Assembly: GCF_014268815.2 (NCBI RefSeq)
Contig: NZ_JABWRE020000001.1
Location: 1,307,001 to 1,371,000 of the forward strand
From: Pseudomonas urmiensis
GTDB lineage: Bacteria; Pseudomonadota; Gammaproteobacteria; Pseudomonadales; Pseudomonadaceae
Direction of reading: 5' to 3'
DNA length: 64,000 nucleotides
Position numbers and translations under genes: made by a program
The notes under the pieces: generated by a model
The model's input: only the letters and a program-made list of their open reading frames with translations
The model's database searches: none
What the model was told of the DNA's origin: nothing
Shown here: positions 56,219-64,000 of the stretch, piece after piece
How the letters are laid out: the number at the start of each line of letters is the position of its first letter
Position numbering within the stretch: the first letter of the stretch is position 1

Positions 56219-57781
56219 ATGTTGGACGCCACGCTTAAATCGCAACTGAAAACCTACCTGGAGCGGGTCACCCAGCCGATCGAGATCGTTGCCTCCCTCG
56301 ACGACGGCGCGAAGTCCCGCGAATTGCACGACCTGCTGGTGGAAATCGCCGGCCTGTCGAACCTGATTACCTTGAGCAAGGATGGCACCGACGCCCGTCG
56401 CCCGTCGTTCTCGCTCAATCGCCCTGGTGCGGACATTAGCCTGCGTTTCGCCGGCATCCCTATGGGCCATGAGTTCACCTCGCTGGTACTGGCGCTGCTG
56501 CAAGTCGGCGGCCACCCGTCCAAGGCCAGTGCCGAAGTGATCGAGCAGATCCAGGCGCTGGAGGGTGAATTCACCTTCGAGACTTACTTCTCGCTGTCGT
56601 GTCAGAACTGCCCGGACGTGGTCCAGGCGCTGAACCTGATGGCAGTGCTCAACCCTAACGTGCGCCATGTGGCCATCGACGGTGCCCTGTTTCAGGAAGA
56701 GGTCGAGGCGCGCAAGGTCATGGCCGTGCCGAGCATCTACCTCAACGGCGAAGTGTTCGGCCAGGGCCGGATGGGCCTGGAAGAGATTCTCGGCAAGATC
56801 GACACCAACTCCGGTGCTCGCCAGGCCGAGAAGATCAACGCCAAGGGCGGTTTCGACGTGCTGGTGGTCGGCGGTGGCCCGGCCGGTGCTGCAGCGGCGA
56901 TCTACGCCGCGCGTAAAGGTATCCGCACCGGTGTTGCCGCTGAGCGCTTCGGCGGTCAGGTGCTCGACACCATGGCCATCGAGAACTTCATTTCGGTTCA
57001 GGAAACCGAAGGGCCGAAACTGGCTTCGGCGTTGGAAGAGCACGTCAAGCAGTACGACGTCGACATCATGAACTTGCAACGCGGCGAAGCGCTGATCCCG
57101 GCCACCGATGGCGGCCTGCATGAAGTGCGTCTGGCTGGCGGTGCGTCGCTCAAGGCCAAGACCGTGATCCTGGCCACGGGCGCCCGCTGGCGCGAGATGA
57201 ACGTGCCCGGTGAGCAGCAATACCGCGCCCGTGGCGTGGCCTACTGCCCGCACTGTGACGGCCCGCTATTTAAAGGCAAGCGCGTGGCAGTGATCGGGGG
57301 CGGTAACTCTGGTGTGGAGGCGGCCATCGACCTGGCGGGTATCGTGGCCCAGGTAACCCTGATCGAGTTCGACAGCCAACTGCGCGCAGACGCTGTCTTG
57401 CAGCGCAAGCTGTACAGCCTGCCCAACGTCAAGGTGATCACCAGCGCACTGACGACTGAAGTGCTCGGTGATGGCGAAAAGGTCAACGGTCTGCGCTACA
57501 AGGACCGCACCACCGACCAGCAGCACGACCTGGCGCTGGAAGGCATCTTTGTGCAAATCGGCCTGCTGCCTAACACCGATTGGCTCAAGGGCACGGTCGA
57601 GTTGTCGCCGCGCGGTGAGATCATCGTCGACGCCAAGGGCCAGACCAACATCCCGGGCGTGTTCGCCGCAGGTGACGTGACCACGGTGCCGTACAAACAA
57701 ATCGTGATCGCGGTGGGTGAGGGGGCCAAGGCATCGTTGTCGGCGTTCGATCACCTGATCCGGACCTCTGCGCCAGCTTGA
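56219..57781 (+). CDS. ahpF: Alkyl hydroperoxide reductase, NADH flavoprotein subunit
   Basis: A 520-residue enzyme with an N-terminal double thioredoxin-fold domain (active CQNC in [10 protein letters not shown] near residue 127) and a thioredoxin-reductase-like FAD/NADH part ([19 protein letters not shown], redox CPHC in [10 protein letters not shown] near 344). It passes electrons from NADH to AhpC. Length fits E. coli AhpF (521). AACAAGGAA precedes the ATG. Confidence 0.97.
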   Translation: MLDATLKSQLKTYLERVTQPIEIVASLDDGAKSRELHDLLVEIAGLSNLITLSKDGTDARRPSFSLNRPGADISLRFAGIPMGHEFTSLVLALLQVGGHPSKASAEVIEQIQALEGEFTFETYFSLSCQNCPDVVQALNLMAVLNPNVRHVAIDGALFQEEVEARKVMAVPSIYLNGEVFGQGRMGLEEILGKIDTNSGARQAEKINAKGGFDVLVVGGGPAGAAAAIYAARKGIRTGVAAERFGGQVLDTMAIENFISVQETEGPKLASALEEHVKQYDVDIMNLQRGEALIPATDGGLHEVRLAGGASLKAKTVILATGARWREMNVPGEQQYRARGVAYCPHCDGPLFKGKRVAVIGGGNSGVEAAIDLAGIVAQVTLIEFDSQLRADAVLQRKLYSLPNVKVITSALTTEVLGDGEKVNGLRYKDRTTDQQHDLALEGIFVQIGLLPNTDWLKGTVELSPRGEIIVDAKGQTNIPGVFAAGDVTTVPYKQIVIAVGEGAKASLSAFDHLIRTSAPA

Positions 57782-57800
57782 TTGCGCTAGCTCAATGACA

Positions 57801-57829
57801 AACGCCGCCTGCTTGGGCGGCGTTTTTTT
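57801..57829 (+). terminator. Rho-independent terminator of ahpF
   Basis: AACGCCGCC pairs with GGCGGCGTT around TGCTTG, followed by a run of T. Confidence 0.9.
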
Positions 57830-57850
57830 GCGCCAGTCAGTCCCGCCCTC

Positions 57851-57895
57851 ATCGCGGGGCAGGCCCGCTCCCACGCCGTCTTGCCCGGCGATAAG
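57851..57895. repeat. REP element after ahpF
   Basis: ATCGCGGGGCAGGCCCGCTC followed by CCACGCCGTC and TTGCCCGGCGATAAG: a REP core plus a partial inverted second copy. Confidence 0.75.
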
Positions 57896-57986
57896 CTCGG
57901 ACTGACACTCGATGTTCATCGTTCGTACAGAGCGTTCCAGGTGGTGTGTCTATAGTAAAGACAGACACCTGCCAATGAGGCTTCTG

Positions 57987-58178
57987 ATGCGTTTGATCAG
58001 CCGCGAACCCTGGTGGCTAAAGCCACCCCAGCCTGGGCAGAACGAGCAGGACCTGCACTGGGGCTATCTGGAAATCTACGCCGACGGTAGCACCAAATTT
58101 GTCGACGAGCGCCCCAGCGATCAGGAACTGGCCGAGCGCAAGAGCTGCCGCAACTTCCCAGATCCCGCAACGCCCTGA
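57987..58178 (+). CDS. Small hydrophilic protein, 63 residues
   Basis: Encodes MRLISREPWWLKPPQPGQNE followed by QDLHWGYLEIYADGSTKFVD and a charged end (RPSDQELAERKSC). GAGG is best spaced for the ATG at 57,987; another ATG 12 bases upstream would give a slightly longer form. No family is recognised. It is convergent with yceH, ending one base before its stop. Confidence 0.7.
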   Translation: MRLISREPWWLKPPQPGQNEQDLHWGYLEIYADGSTKFVDERPSDQELAERKSCRNFPDPATP

Positions 58179-58179
58179 T

Positions 58180-58827
58180 TCAGCCTTCGAGCAGCGCCAG
58201 GCGCTCTTCCAGCGCAGCGATGCGTGCCTCAAGTGCTTCAATGCGCTCTTGCGAGACACCCGCTGCCGGGCTTCTATCGCCAGCACTTTGTTGGCGTGCA
58301 GCCAGAATGGCCTCGATTTCCGCCGGGTCACCCAGGGCATGGGTGTAGCGGTCTTCACGCTGCCCTGCCTGACGTGGCAAATGCACCGCCAGCTCACGGG
58401 AAATCAAGCGCTCCAGCTGATGCTGAACCTGCTCGCCATCTTCGAATTCATGCAGACGATTGCTGCGTGTCAGCAGTTCATTGATGGTCTGTGGCCCGCG
58501 CAGGAACATCAGGCCCATCAACACCAACTGCGCCGGCACCAGCTCCAGCGCCTTGTCCACCCGCTGCTCCCAGCGGTCGGCACGGCTACCCATCTGCAGG
58601 CGGGCAAAACCTTGCCCTTCGAGTGTGCGCAGCGCCTGGCCGACCTGGCCTGGAGAGAGGTTCATGACCGGCTCACGGCTGGTTTTCTGGTTGCAGGCCA
58701 GGACCAGGGCGTTGAGGGTCAAGGGGTAACTTTCAGGGCTGGTAGCCTGCTTTTCGATCAGCGAGCCAAGAATGCGGATTTCGGTGCTGGTGAAGCGGCC
58801 TTCGCTGGCGTTTTGGTGTTCTGACAT
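58180..58827 (-). CDS. yceH: YceH family protein (DUF480)
   Basis: A 215-residue cytoplasmic protein with two winged-helix domains: [20 protein letters not shown] and [20 protein letters not shown], and [20 protein letters not shown]. The C-terminus is a coiled coil ([20 protein letters not shown]) not needed for the fold. YceH proteins are conserved but their function is undefined. It overlaps nothing and its ATG follows GAGACAGGGCC. Confidence 0.92.
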   Translation of the reverse strand: MSEHQNASEGRFTSTEIRILGSLIEKQATSPESYPLTLNALVLACNQKTSREPVMNLSPGQVGQALRTLEGQGFARLQMGSRADRWEQRVDKALELVPAQLVLMGLMFLRGPQTINELLTRSNRLHEFEDGEQVQHQLERLISRELAVHLPRQAGQREDRYTHALGDPAEIEAILAARQQSAGDRSPAAGVSQERIEALEARIAALEERLALLEG

Positions 58828-58892
58828 GGCCCTGTCTCGTTGCGAGGAAAGGCCCCTAGACTAGGGGCCTGGCAGGGTAAAGACAAGCAGCC

Positions 58893-60104
58893 TCAGGCGC
58901 CGCGACGCGCCTGGGCTTCGCAGGCTGCGGCGGTGAAGATGACGTCGGTGGAAGAGTTCAGGGCTGTTTCCGCCGAGTCTTGCAGCACGCCGATGATGAA
59001 GCCAACTGCCACCACCTGCATGGCGATCTCGCTGGGGATGCCGAACAGGCTGCAGGCCAGTGGAATCAGCAGCAGCGACCCACCTGCCACACCCGAGGCG
59101 CCGCATGCGCACACCGCTGCGACAACGCTGAGCAGCACTGCGGTCGGCAGGTCGACAGCGATACCCAAGGTGTGCACCGCCGCCAGGGTCAGCACGGTGA
59201 TGGTGATTGCCGCGCCGGCCATGTTGATGGTCGCACCCAGGGGGATCGACACCGAATAGGTATCCTCGTGCAGGCCGAGCTTCTGCGACAGTGCCAGGTT
59301 GACCGGGATGTTGGCCGCTGAGCTGCGGGTAAAGAATGCGGTGATACCGCTTTCGCGCAGACACAGCAGTACCAGTGGGTAGGGGTTGCGGCGGATCTTC
59401 CAGAACACGATCAGCGGGTTCATCACCAGCGCCACGAACAGCATGCAGCCAATCAGTACCGCCAGCAGGTGCAAGTAGCCAAGCAGCGCTTGCAGGCCGG
59501 ACTGGGCCAGGGTCGAGGCGACCAGGCCGAAGATCCCCAGCGGCGCGAAGCGGATCACGACGCGCACGATCAGGGTTACCCCGTTGGACAGGTCATCGAC
59601 CACGGCGCGGGTGGTTTCGCCGGCATGGCGCAGGGCAATGCCCAGGCCGATGGCCCAGGTCAGTACGCCGATGAAATTGGCGTTCATCAAGGCGCTGATG
59701 GGGTTGTCTACGGCGCTTAGCAGCAGGTTTTGCATCACCTCGGTGATGCCCCCAGGGGCACTCAGCGAGGCCTCGCTGGCGCTCAACACCAAGGAGGAGG
59801 GAAACAGCATGCTGGCCACTACTGCGACAACGGCCGCGGCGAAAGTGCCCAGCAGGTACAGCCACAGAATGGGGCGGATGTGGGTTTCCTGACCGTGGCG
59901 ATGGTTGGCGATAGATGCCATGACCAGGATGAACACCAACACTGGCGCCACCGCTTTGAGGGCGCTGACGAATACCTTGCCCAGAAACGCCAGATCACGC
60001 GCCACGGCGGGGGCGAGCAGGGCCAGGGCAATGCCGGCGACCAGGCCGATGACGATCTGGGTCACCAGGCTGGTACGGTTGAGCAGACGAAGGACGGGGG
60101 ACAT
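58893..60104 (-). CDS. sstT: Sodium-dependent serine/threonine transporter
   Basis: A 403-residue DAACS-family symporter. The hairpin HP2-like region with [20 protein letters not shown], the [14 protein letters not shown] segment of HP1 and the [20 protein letters not shown] tail are hallmarks of SstT. It imports serine and threonine with Na+. The ATG at 60,104 gives the normal length (E. coli 414); the longer frame to 60,185 is unlikely. Monocistronic. Confidence 0.95.
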   Translation of the reverse strand: MSPVLRLLNRTSLVTQIVIGLVAGIALALLAPAVARDLAFLGKVFVSALKAVAPVLVFILVMASIANHRHGQETHIRPILWLYLLGTFAAAVVAVVASMLFPSSLVLSASEASLSAPGGITEVMQNLLLSAVDNPISALMNANFIGVLTWAIGLGIALRHAGETTRAVVDDLSNGVTLIVRVVIRFAPLGIFGLVASTLAQSGLQALLGYLHLLAVLIGCMLFVALVMNPLIVFWKIRRNPYPLVLLCLRESGITAFFTRSSAANIPVNLALSQKLGLHEDTYSVSIPLGATINMAGAAITITVLTLAAVHTLGIAVDLPTAVLLSVVAAVCACGASGVAGGSLLLIPLACSLFGIPSEIAMQVVAVGFIIGVLQDSAETALNSSTDVIFTAAACEAQARRGA

Positions 60105-60221
60105 GTGCAGCACAATCTCAGGGACTTGGACGGGCGCGACTTTACCATAGACCTTGGTCGGCCGGTTTCGGCCTCTGCGCTGCAAATCGCTGCGCCGGAC
60201 CGCTAGCGAACGCCCTGGCCA

Positions 60222-61115
60222 TCACCAATTGAACAGCTCCCGCCGCGCGCCCTCGGTAATGGCCACGATCCCCGGATGCTTGACCTTGCGCTCCACCGAG
60301 ATCGCATAGAACGACTCGTTCACTGCCTCGGTCTGGCCGATCAGCACCACCCCATACTGGCGGCAGACCTCCTCGGCAATCACGCTGGGGGCGACGAAAA
60401 TGCCGCTGCCAGACTGGCCGAAGGCCTGCATCAAGGCACTGTCGTCGAATTCGCCAATGATTCGCGGTTGCACATGTTGCTCGGATAGCCAACGCAGCAG
60501 CCGGCTGCGCACTACGGTTTCCTGGCCTGGGATCAGCAACGGAGCATCGTTGAGGCAGGCGGGGAAGGGCTGGTGGTGGCGTTCGGCCAGGGCAGGGGTA
60601 GCGAAGAAGCTCAAGCCACATTCGCCGAGCTTTTGGCTGTAGCCTTTGATATCCAGGTGGCTAGGCATCGGGCTGTCGGAAATCACCAGGTCCAGGCGCT
60701 GGATGGCCAGGTCCGCCAGCAGTCGCTCAAGCTTGTCTTCCCGGCAATTGATGCGTAGCACGCCTTCAAGCTCCATGGTTGGCGCCAGCAGTCGATAGAC
60801 GATCGACTTGGGCACCACGTCAGCCACCCCGACCCGGAACAGGATCTGCTCCTGCGGCCCGGCGCGCAGCATGGCCTCTAGCTCGCCGCCAATCTGAAAC
60901 ATCTGCTCGGCGTACACCAAGGCCTGGCGCCCGGTTTCGGTCAGCTCAAGCTGCCGACCGACCCGCTGGAACAGCTCCAGGCCGTGGGTCTGCTCGAACA
61001 GGCTGATCTGCCCGCTGATGGTCTGCGGGGTGAGGTTCAATTGCTCGCTGGCGCGGGCAATGCTGCCTGTGCGGGCGACCACCCAGAAATAATGCAACTG
61101 CCGGTAGTTAAGCAT
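60222..61115 (-). CDS. nhaR: NhaR-like LysR family regulator
   Basis: A 297-residue regulator starting MLNYRQLHYFWVVARTGSIA. The N-terminus (LHYFWVVARTGSIARASEQL and NLTPQTISGQISLFE) matches NhaR, the Na+-responsive LysR activator. No nhaA antiporter gene is in view, so its target may be elsewhere or one of the neighbouring genes. It is divergent from the 80-residue lipoprotein gene. Confidence 0.88.
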   Translation of the reverse strand: MLNYRQLHYFWVVARTGSIARASEQLNLTPQTISGQISLFEQTHGLELFQRVGRQLELTETGRQALVYAEQMFQIGGELEAMLRAGPQEQILFRVGVADVVPKSIVYRLLAPTMELEGVLRINCREDKLERLLADLAIQRLDLVISDSPMPSHLDIKGYSQKLGECGLSFFATPALAERHHQPFPACLNDAPLLIPGQETVVRSRLLRWLSEQHVQPRIIGEFDDSALMQAFGQSGSGIFVAPSVIAEEVCRQYGVVLIGQTEAVNESFYAISVERKVKHPGIVAITEGARRELFNW

Positions 61116-61250
61116 CTCGGGATTACCATTATTCGTAATAACCGAAGTATAACCGCTAAAAAAACGAATTTTCCGGATGTTTCCAATTCACTAGAATGCC
61201 TCCCCATCAGGCATCGTGCGTGCCGCCCGGACATGACAAGTGAGGAACCC

Positions 61251-61493
61251 ATGCTACAACTGAAATCCATTGGCACCCCGTTGGTGCTGGCCTTGGCGCT
61301 GTTCACCATGGCAGGCTGCGACCAGGCGGAAAAATCTGCCCAGCAAATGCTCGATCAGGCCGCCGAATCGGCCAAGCAAGCGATCGACGATACTAACAAA
61401 GCCGCCCAGCAGGCTTTGAACGACGCCATCGGCGGCGAGGGCGAGAAGTCGTCCAAGCCAGCCGCTGAGCAAGACAAGACCCAGGACATCTGA
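61251..61493 (+). CDS. Small Ala-rich lipoprotein
   Basis: About 80 residues starting MLQLKSIGTPLVLALALFTM with a lipobox MAGC, GAGGAACCC before the ATG. The mature part is an amphipathic helix of repeating AAESAKQAIDDTNKAAQQAL type, like the small lipoproteins of Lpp form, then a charged tail. It is 27 bp before the TerC-type gene and may be co-transcribed with it. Confidence 0.8.
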   Translation: MLQLKSIGTPLVLALALFTMAGCDQAEKSAQQMLDQAAESAKQAIDDTNKAAQQALNDAIGGEGEKSSKPAAEQDKTQDI

Positions 61494-61520
61494 TTTACAG
61501 ACCCCAAACAGGATTGATTC

Positions 61521-62273
61521 ATGGAATATTTGCTGGAACTCGCCGCAAGCCCGACCGCCTGGGTTGCCCTGGCCACTCTGGTGGCGATGGAAGTCGTATT
61601 GGGTATCGACAACCTGATCTTCATCTCGATCCTGACCAACAAGCTGCCGGTGGAGTATCGTTCCAAGGCTCGCCGTATCGGTATCAGCATGGCCTTGATC
61701 ATGCGCCTGGCGCTGCTCAGCACCGTGGCTTGGATCGTCCAGTTGACCGATCCTGTGATCGAACTGTTCGGTAATGCCTTCTCCTGGAAGGACATGATCC
61801 TGATTGCCGGTGGTCTGTTCCTGCTGTGGAAGGCGACCAAAGAAATCCACGAAAGCGTCGACCCGCATGGTGCCAAGGAGGAGGCCAAGGTTTCCAGCAC
61901 CGTCACCCTGGGCTTCGCTGCAGCGATCTTCCAGATCCTGCTGTTGGACATCGTGTTCTCGGTCGATAGCATCATCACCGCCGTGGGCATGACCGAGCAC
62001 TTGCCGATCATGATCATTGCCGTGATCGCTGCCGTGATCGTGATGATGGTTGCGGCCGATCCGCTGGCCAACTTCATCAACGACAACCCGACGGTAGTCA
62101 TGCTGGCCTTGGGCTTCCTGATCATGATCGGTATGACCCTGATCGCTGAAGGTTTCGGTGCGCATGTACCGAAGGGCTATGTGTATGCGGCGATGGCCTT
62201 CTCGACCGTGATCGAGATGCTCAACATCTTCGCTCGTCGGGCGCGGTTGAAGCGTGAGGCGGCTGAAGGTTAA
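61521..62273 (+). CDS. TerC family membrane protein
   Basis: A 250-residue protein with about seven helices. The TerC motif [20 protein letters not shown] near residue 25 and its repeat [17 protein letters not shown] near 150 contain the paired Asp residues of the family. Members such as YgaP/Alx-like proteins export Mn2+ or help membrane protein quality. A cytosolic loop ([14 protein letters not shown]) links the two halves. A terminator follows. Confidence 0.92.
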   Translation: MEYLLELAASPTAWVALATLVAMEVVLGIDNLIFISILTNKLPVEYRSKARRIGISMALIMRLALLSTVAWIVQLTDPVIELFGNAFSWKDMILIAGGLFLLWKATKEIHESVDPHGAKEEAKVSSTVTLGFAAAIFQILLLDIVFSVDSIITAVGMTEHLPIMIIAVIAAVIVMMVAADPLANFINDNPTVVMLALGFLIMIGMTLIAEGFGAHVPKGYVYAAMAFSTVIEMLNIFARRARLKREAAEG

Positions 62274-62303
62274 GCAACAGTTAGCTGCAAGTTGCACTTA
62301 GTA

Positions 62304-62333
62304 TTGGGGCCGCAAAGCGGCCCCAAGTCTTTT
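62304..62333 (+). terminator. Rho-independent terminator of the TerC gene
   Basis: TTGGGGCCGC pairs with GCGGCCCCAA around AAA, followed by GTCTTTTAA. Confidence 0.85.
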
Positions 62334-62364
62334 AAGAGCAATTGCAGTTAGGGGCGGTGAAGGC

Positions 62365-62541
62365 TCAATGCGCCCCAGCATGCCGTCGAGCGCGGCGCAC
62401 AGACTGCTGCTTGGGTTGGACCTGCGGCGGCAGGTGATGGTGCGAGTGACGACGCACGATGCGCAGTACACCCCAGAGCATGGCGGCAGCGACACTGATC
62501 CACATACCCACCAGCATAAGAATTGCCATTGTCAGGCTCAT
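62365..62541 (-). CDS. Small membrane protein, 58 residues
   Basis: Encodes MSLTMAILMLVGMWISVAAA with an inner-membrane helix, then a basic tail (WGVLRIVRRHSHHHLPPQ and RRARRHAGAH) rich in His and Arg. GGAGGCACAC is an excellent ribosome site. No family recognised. The cytoplasmic positive tail follows the positive-inside rule; metal or membrane-lipid binding is possible. Confidence 0.75.
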   Translation of the reverse strand: MSLTMAILMLVGMWISVAAAMLWGVLRIVRRHSHHHLPPQVQPKQQSVRRARRHAGAH

Positions 62542-62754
62542 GTGTGCCTCCTTCTCTCAGGCAAGCCCCAGGCTCGCCCTCCAGACACTGCTTTAGTCTA
62601 GCTTGCCCCCTGTGACGTTCCATTGACCAAAGGTCTATCCCTTGGGTCGATTTGTTCCAAGCCGGTGTCGGACTATACCCATGCGCGTCTGCGATCTATG
62701 ATCTGTGCCCACGGCCGGGCGCTGCCTGCCTGGCATCCAGACAAGCGAGTGTCC

Positions 62755-63441
62755 ATGTTGCAACAACCCCTCAAGTCGTCGGGCAGCCTGCCGCGTCATA
62801 TCCTCGCTGCGTGTCTGCTGATCGCCAGCCTGGCTGGTTGCGCGGGCGGCCCTGCGCCTGCATCCAAGGGCCTGCCACAGCGGGTCGAAATCAGCAGCGT
62901 GCCGTTCTTTCGTGGCAATGCCAACCACAGTGGGGCCATGGCCCTGGCAATGGCTTTGTCCCAGCAGGGCGTGCGCATTACCCCAGGCTTGCTCGATAAA
63001 CCCCTGAACTTGCCACAAGGCGTTGACTCGCTGCAGACGACCATTCCTGCTGCTGCGCGTGACTACGGCATGTTGGTCTACCCGTTGGACCCGCGCCTGG
63101 ATGCCTTGTTGGCACAGGTGGCCGCCGGTAATCCAGTCTTGCTGCGCTATCAGGAAGGCGCTGCCTGGTGGAGCGAGCCGCGTTACGCCGTGTTGGTCGG
63201 TTATGACAGTTACAAGCAACGGGTGCTGCTGCGCTCGGGCATGCATCGGCGCCAGCTGATGGCGTTCGACGACTTTGCCGCGGCGTGGGAGAGTGCAGGG
63301 AGTTGGGCGGTGCTCGTGCAATCACCACTGCAATTGCCAGCCCAAGTAGATCGCCAGCGCTGGCTGAAGGCCGCGGACGAACTGGCCCGCGCAGGCCAGG
63401 AAACTGCCGCCAAGCAGGCCATTAGCAGTATCGGCCAGTAA
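62755..63441 (+). CDS. PA2778-family C39-like peptidase homologue without catalytic residues
   Basis: About 228 residues starting MLQQPLKSSGSLPRHILAAC with a lipobox SLAGC near residue 30. The C39-type peptidase fold is visible (VPFFRGNANHSGAMALAMAL, then PRYAVLVGYDSYKQRVLLRS). Typical members have Cys-Gly-Pro-Ala-Ala-Leu at the first site and a His before the AVVVGY segment; here Ser and Arg/Tyr occupy those places. So it is probably an inactive pseudo-peptidase with a binding role. A TPR-like end (WLKAADELARAGQETAAKQA) follows. The start is uncertain; a GTG lies six bases upstream. Confidence 0.82.
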   Translation: MLQQPLKSSGSLPRHILAACLLIASLAGCAGGPAPASKGLPQRVEISSVPFFRGNANHSGAMALAMALSQQGVRITPGLLDKPLNLPQGVDSLQTTIPAAARDYGMLVYPLDPRLDALLAQVAAGNPVLLRYQEGAAWWSEPRYAVLVGYDSYKQRVLLRSGMHRRQLMAFDDFAAAWESAGSWAVLVQSPLQLPAQVDRQRWLKAADELARAGQETAAKQAISSIGQ

Positions 63442-63537
63442 CTCAAGACATAAAAAAGCCCACTCCTACCAAGACCCTATCGTCCGTGTAGAAGCGGGCT
63501 CTCCCGCGATGAGGCTGTTAAAGCCCCCGTACCTCTA

Positions 63538-64000
63538 TTAGAAGCCCAGGCGATCGCGCAGGCTGTAGTACCAGGCACCCATGGCGCTGAACGGTACGCG
63601 CAGCAGCTGGCCACCCGGGAACGGGTAGTGCGGCAGGCCGGCGAAGGCATCGAAACGCTCTGCCTGGCCACGCAAGGCCTCAGCCAGCACTTTGCCCGCC
63701 AAGTGGGTGTAGGTCACGCCGTGACCCGAGCAGCCCTGCGAGTAATAGATGTTGTCGCCGATGCGACCGACTTGCGGCAGGCGCGACAAGGTCAGAAGGA
63801 AGTTACCGGTCCAGGCGAAGTCGATCTTCACATCTTTGAGCTGCGGGAAGGCCTTGAGCATCTTCGGCCGGATGATCGCCTCGATGTTGGCCGGGTCGCG
63901 CGCGCCGTAGACCACGCCACCACCGAAGATCAAGCGCTTGTCGCCCGTCAGGCGGTAGTAGTCGAGCAGGTAGTTGCAGTCTTCGACGCAGTAGTCTTGT
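63538..64000 (-). CDS. FAD-dependent amine/amino-acid oxidase, 5' end outside window
   Basis: The visible C-terminal part of a DAO/GlpO-type flavoprotein (about 153 residues; the frame continues past 64,000). It contains YYRLTGDKRLIFGGG, FAWTGNFLLTLSRLPQVGRI and the FAD end motif GCSGHGVTYTHLAGKVLAEA, typical of gamma-glutamylputrescine oxidase (PuuB) and related enzymes. It probably oxidises a polyamine derivative; the N-terminal dinucleotide fold is off the edge. Confidence 0.88.
   Translation of the reverse strand, partial: QDYCVEDCNYLLDYYRLTGDKRLIFGGGVVYGARDPANIEAIIRPKMLKAFPQLKDVKIDFAWTGNFLLTLSRLPQVGRIGDNIYYSQGCSGHGVTYTHLAGKVLAEALRGQAERFDAFAGLPHYPFPGGQLLRVPFSAMGAWYYSLRDRLGF

Noticed and set aside
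55985..57253. A 422-residue minus-strand frame over ahpF
   Set aside because: Antisense shadow of a conserved enzyme with no ribosome site.

Overview
The window reads as chromosomal DNA of a fluorescent Pseudomonas, most likely of the P. putida group. The reasons are a high-GC gene set, the metH next to a cis/trans fatty acid isomerase gene (cti) arrangement, REP hairpins with the core GCGGGGCAAGCCCGC, and gene neighbourhoods such as cysI-DUF934, nfuA, and polB beside sohB and tRNA-Cys. Species cannot be fixed from sequence alone. No prophage, integrase, transposase, CRISPR array or rRNA was found. Two tRNA genes are present.

Layout. 0-5 kb: the 3' part of a large leucine-rich-repeat effector-like gene and an unrecognised 523-residue gene. 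5-9 kb: sulfite reductase cysI with its DUF934 partner, a periplasmic binding protein and two small membrane proteins. 9-17 kb: metH, divergent cti, an acyltransferase, nfuA. 17-21 kb: a SCO/PCuAC copper-delivery pair and an azlC-azlD-araC branched-chain amino acid export operon. 21-27.5 kb: a compact operon of a YqcI/YcgG (FPC/CPF) haem N-oxygenase family protein, a LysE exporter and an SGNH hydrolase with a divergent LysR gene, then a second LysR gene and an MFS pump. 27.6-36.5 kb: DNA polymerase II, a 1516-residue NEL-type E3 ubiquitin ligase effector, a DUF4174 protein and the SohB protease. 36.5-39.4 kb: tRNA-Cys, tRNA-Leu and several small genes, including a very acidic 63-residue protein, with a gene-poor stretch holding two terminators and a Fur-like site. 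39.4-44.3 kb: a histidine kinase / double-domain KaiC-like ATPase / single receiver operon, then csrA and topoisomerase IB. 44.4-47 kb: modABC with a palindromic ModE-like operator. 47-51 kb: nitronate monooxygenase, small genes, and a tsdB-tsdA-like pair of dihaem cytochromes. 51-55.4 kb: galU, gor, and a broken chaperone-usher fimbrial locus. 55.5-64 kb: ahpC, ahpF, yceH, sstT, nhaR-like, a lipoprotein, a TerC protein, a C39-like pseudo-peptidase and the start of an FAD amine oxidase cut by the window edge.

Most of the window is core housekeeping: sulfur assimilation, methionine synthesis, membrane adaptation, oxidative stress and molybdate uptake. The accessory material worth attention is the two paralogous LRR effector genes (one with, one without the NEL ligase domain), the putative N-oxygenase/export cluster, the KaiC two-component operon, and the fimbrial locus in which the usher has lost its middle and its first part lies inverted between the chaperone and the usher C-terminus. 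Residue positions quoted are counted by hand and are approximate unless stated; domain names are assigned by eye, without database searches.
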